Source: CAUZFZ01 sp963579025 | GTDB taxonomy: Bacteria > Planctomycetota > Planctomycetia > Planctomycetales > Planctomycetaceae | Assembly (NCBI GenBank): GCA_963579025.1 | Contig: CAUZFZ010000285.1 | Coordinates: 1 to 7,258 of the forward strand | Length of the DNA stretch: 7,258 nt | Direction of reading: 5' to 3' | In this document: positions 6,170 through 7,258 of the stretch, piece after piece | How the letters are laid out: the number at the start of each line of letters is the position of its first letter | How positions within the stretch are numbered: position 1 is the stretch's first letter | Notes under the pieces: model-generated | Told to the model about the DNA's origin: nothing | Database searches by the model: none | What the model saw: the letters and a program-made list of their open reading frames with translations, nothing else | Position numbers and translations under genes: made by a program

Positions 6170-6492
6170 ATTCACACCAACTCAGATTCCACTCAGCTAC
6201 ACGCGACGCCAGTCGAGGAGGATATTGCATCTCTCTCTGTGATTGTGATTACCTGAGGGGATCAGCAGTTCCCGGGCTGCTGGAATTCGCGGGAAAGCGA
6301 GCGATTCTGAGGATCGTGTTCGTAGATGAAGACCTGCTCGTGGGCAGGCGTCTCTGGCGTCTGGGCAGGATTGGTGTTGCCGTATGGGCGAGATGTGGGG
6401 ACATAGTCGCCCCGGGCAGGACGGGACAGGTCCGGTAGCCTGCCGTCGCGACCCGCCCTGCTTCTGGAACTCTGGCGACACAAGGACGTGTC
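6170..6492. other. Intergenic region between the FGE operon and the transposase
   Basis: No + strand gene is supported. An AGGAGG at 6217-6222 is followed only by short frames. GGGCAGG occurs three times (6342-6348, 6363-6369, 6414-6420), with a related GGGACAGG at 6423-6430 and an inverted CCTGCC at 6439-6444. These may belong to the left end of the insertion element whose transposase starts at 6493. The exact element boundary cannot be set because the right end is outside the window. Confidence 0.4.
6262..6440 (-). pseudogene. Possible 3' remnant of a minus-strand gene
   Basis: On the minus strand a frame ending at a TGA (6262-6264) reads like a protein C-terminus: GDYVPTSRPYGNTN, then PAHEQVFIYEHDPQNRSL and FQQPGNC. 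Codon third positions are mainly G or C. Upstream the frame runs on, antisense, into the transposase gene, where it is almost certainly a shadow. The picture fits a gene whose 5' part was removed by insertion of the element. It could equally be chance in GC-rich DNA. I do not recognise the family. Confidence 0.25.
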
Positions 6493-7258
6493 ATGCTTCT
6501 GACAGTTTCGACTCTGCCAAAGACCCGGCGGCATCTCTCCGCCGACGGATTGCTGACTCTGATCAAGGAGCGGTTCCAGAAGATTCCCGATCCCCGCCCG
6601 AATCCCGTCATCCCTGTGTGTGATGCGCTCCTGTCCGGGCTGGCGCTGTTTGCTCTGAAGGACCCCTCGTTGCTGGCTTTTGATGAGCGCCGTCACGAAC
6701 GCAACCTGCGCGCACTGTTCGGTATCGAGCAGGTCCCCAGTGATACTCAGTTGCGAGAAATTCTCGACGGCGTGGAACCCGAGGACATCCGGGCGGCCTT
6801 CAATGATATCCTTCGGGCACTGCAGCGCGGCAAGGCGCTGGAACCATTCGCATTTCACGACGGGGCTTTTCTACTGGCACTCGACGGGACCGGGTATTTC
6901 ACTTCTCTCAAAGTGCATTGCCCGGCCTGCCTGGAAAAGGTCAACAGTCGGACCGGCGTAACCACTTACCACCATCAGCTGCTGGGTGCGGCGATTGTGC
7001 ATCCGGACTTCCGCGAGGTGATACCGCTGGCTCCGGAACCGATCATCAAGCAGGATGGAAACAGTAAGAGCGACTGCGAACGCAACGCGTGCCGGCGTCT
7101 GCTGGAGAAGATTCGCCGCGAGCATCGGCATTTGAAACTGATCGTGATTGAAGATGCGCTGGCCAGTAATGCCCCTCATATCGAGGAACTGATCCGACAG
7201 CGTATGAGCTTTATTCTGGGTGCCAAACCGGGCGACCACGCATTTCTGTTCGAGAAGT
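6493..7258 (+). CDS. DDE-type transposase, N-terminal part, running off the window
   Basis: An uninterrupted frame of 255 codons starts at ATG 6493 (AAGGA at 6482-6486, six bases upstream) and is still open at the window end, so the protein is incomplete. The N-terminus (about 17-90) is the helical region with IPDPRPN, the DAL/GLALFALK hydrophobic segment and PSDTQLRE, typical of many IS4-like transposases. The RNase H-like core follows: LALDGTGYF with D131 as likely first catalytic aspartate, a CxxC pair (C143, C146) in KVHCPACLEK, YHHQLLGAAIVHP, SDCERNACRRLL, and LIVIEDALASN with D221 as likely second aspartate. The last visible motif is SFILGAKPGDH. The third acidic residue lies beyond the window. 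I recognise a DDE transposase of IS4-like or unclassified type, but cannot name the IS family. The intact frame suggests a recent or active element. Confidence 0.88.
   Translation, partial: MLLTVSTLPKTRRHLSADGLLTLIKERFQKIPDPRPNPVIPVCDALLSGLALFALKDPSLLAFDERRHERNLRALFGIEQVPSDTQLREILDGVEPEDIRAAFNDILRALQRGKALEPFAFHDGAFLLALDGTGYFTSLKVHCPACLEKVNSRTGVTTYHHQLLGAAIVHPDFREVIPLAPEPIIKQDGNSKSDCERNACRRLLEKIRREHRHLKLIVIEDALASNAPHIEELIRQRMSFILGAKPGDHAFLFEK

Noticed and set aside
6217..6240. AGGAGG at 6217-6222 as the ribosome site of a small gene
   Set aside because: The frames starting at the nearby TTG and GTG codons stop within a few codons.
6342..6444. GGGCAGG copies as a CRISPR-like or integron-type repeat array
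   Set aside because: The units are only seven bases with irregular spacing (21 and 51 bases), with no longer shared sequence.

Overview
The window looks like a piece of a Planctomycetota chromosome. This is inferred from three things: several secreted proteins with the formylglycine-generating-enzyme (FGE, SUMF) fold in one place, fusions to beta-propellers, and moderately GC-rich DNA. No 16S or housekeeping marker is present, so the phylum is an inference. All supported genes are on the + strand.

Layout. Positions 1-190 hold at most the 3' end of an upstream gene. A signal-peptide-bearing FGE-fold protein (191-1246) is cut short by an amber codon; its frame stays open and recognisably homologous to a paralog until 1390. 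Next is a 970-residue secreted protein (1420-4332) with two FGE-fold domains and a C-terminal five-bladed-propeller (GH43/GH32-like) domain. A short spacer with a 16-bp perfect palindrome (4388-4403) precedes an ArsR-family metalloregulator (4422-4913). Two bases after its stop comes a second FGE-fold protein (4916-6139), a full-length paralog of the first gene. A 353-base gap follows, holding a hairpin and a possible minus-strand gene remnant. The window ends in the first 255 codons of a transposase (6493-7258).

How the parts fit. The two paralogous FGE-fold proteins share an N-terminal segment that resembles a degenerate YHS (heavy-metal) domain. The copy downstream of arsR is almost certainly co-transcribed with it, and the palindrome is the natural candidate operator. 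This suggests a metal- or metalloid-responsive unit whose output is an exported FGE-fold protein rather than the usual efflux pump or reductase. The upstream copy has no such regulator next to it and carries the amber codon. It may be a decaying duplicate, a truncated but functional form, or a case of amber readthrough. The FGE fold is used for many non-sulfatase purposes in this phylum. None of the domains here has the canonical FGE cysteine pair, so sulfatase activation should not be assumed.
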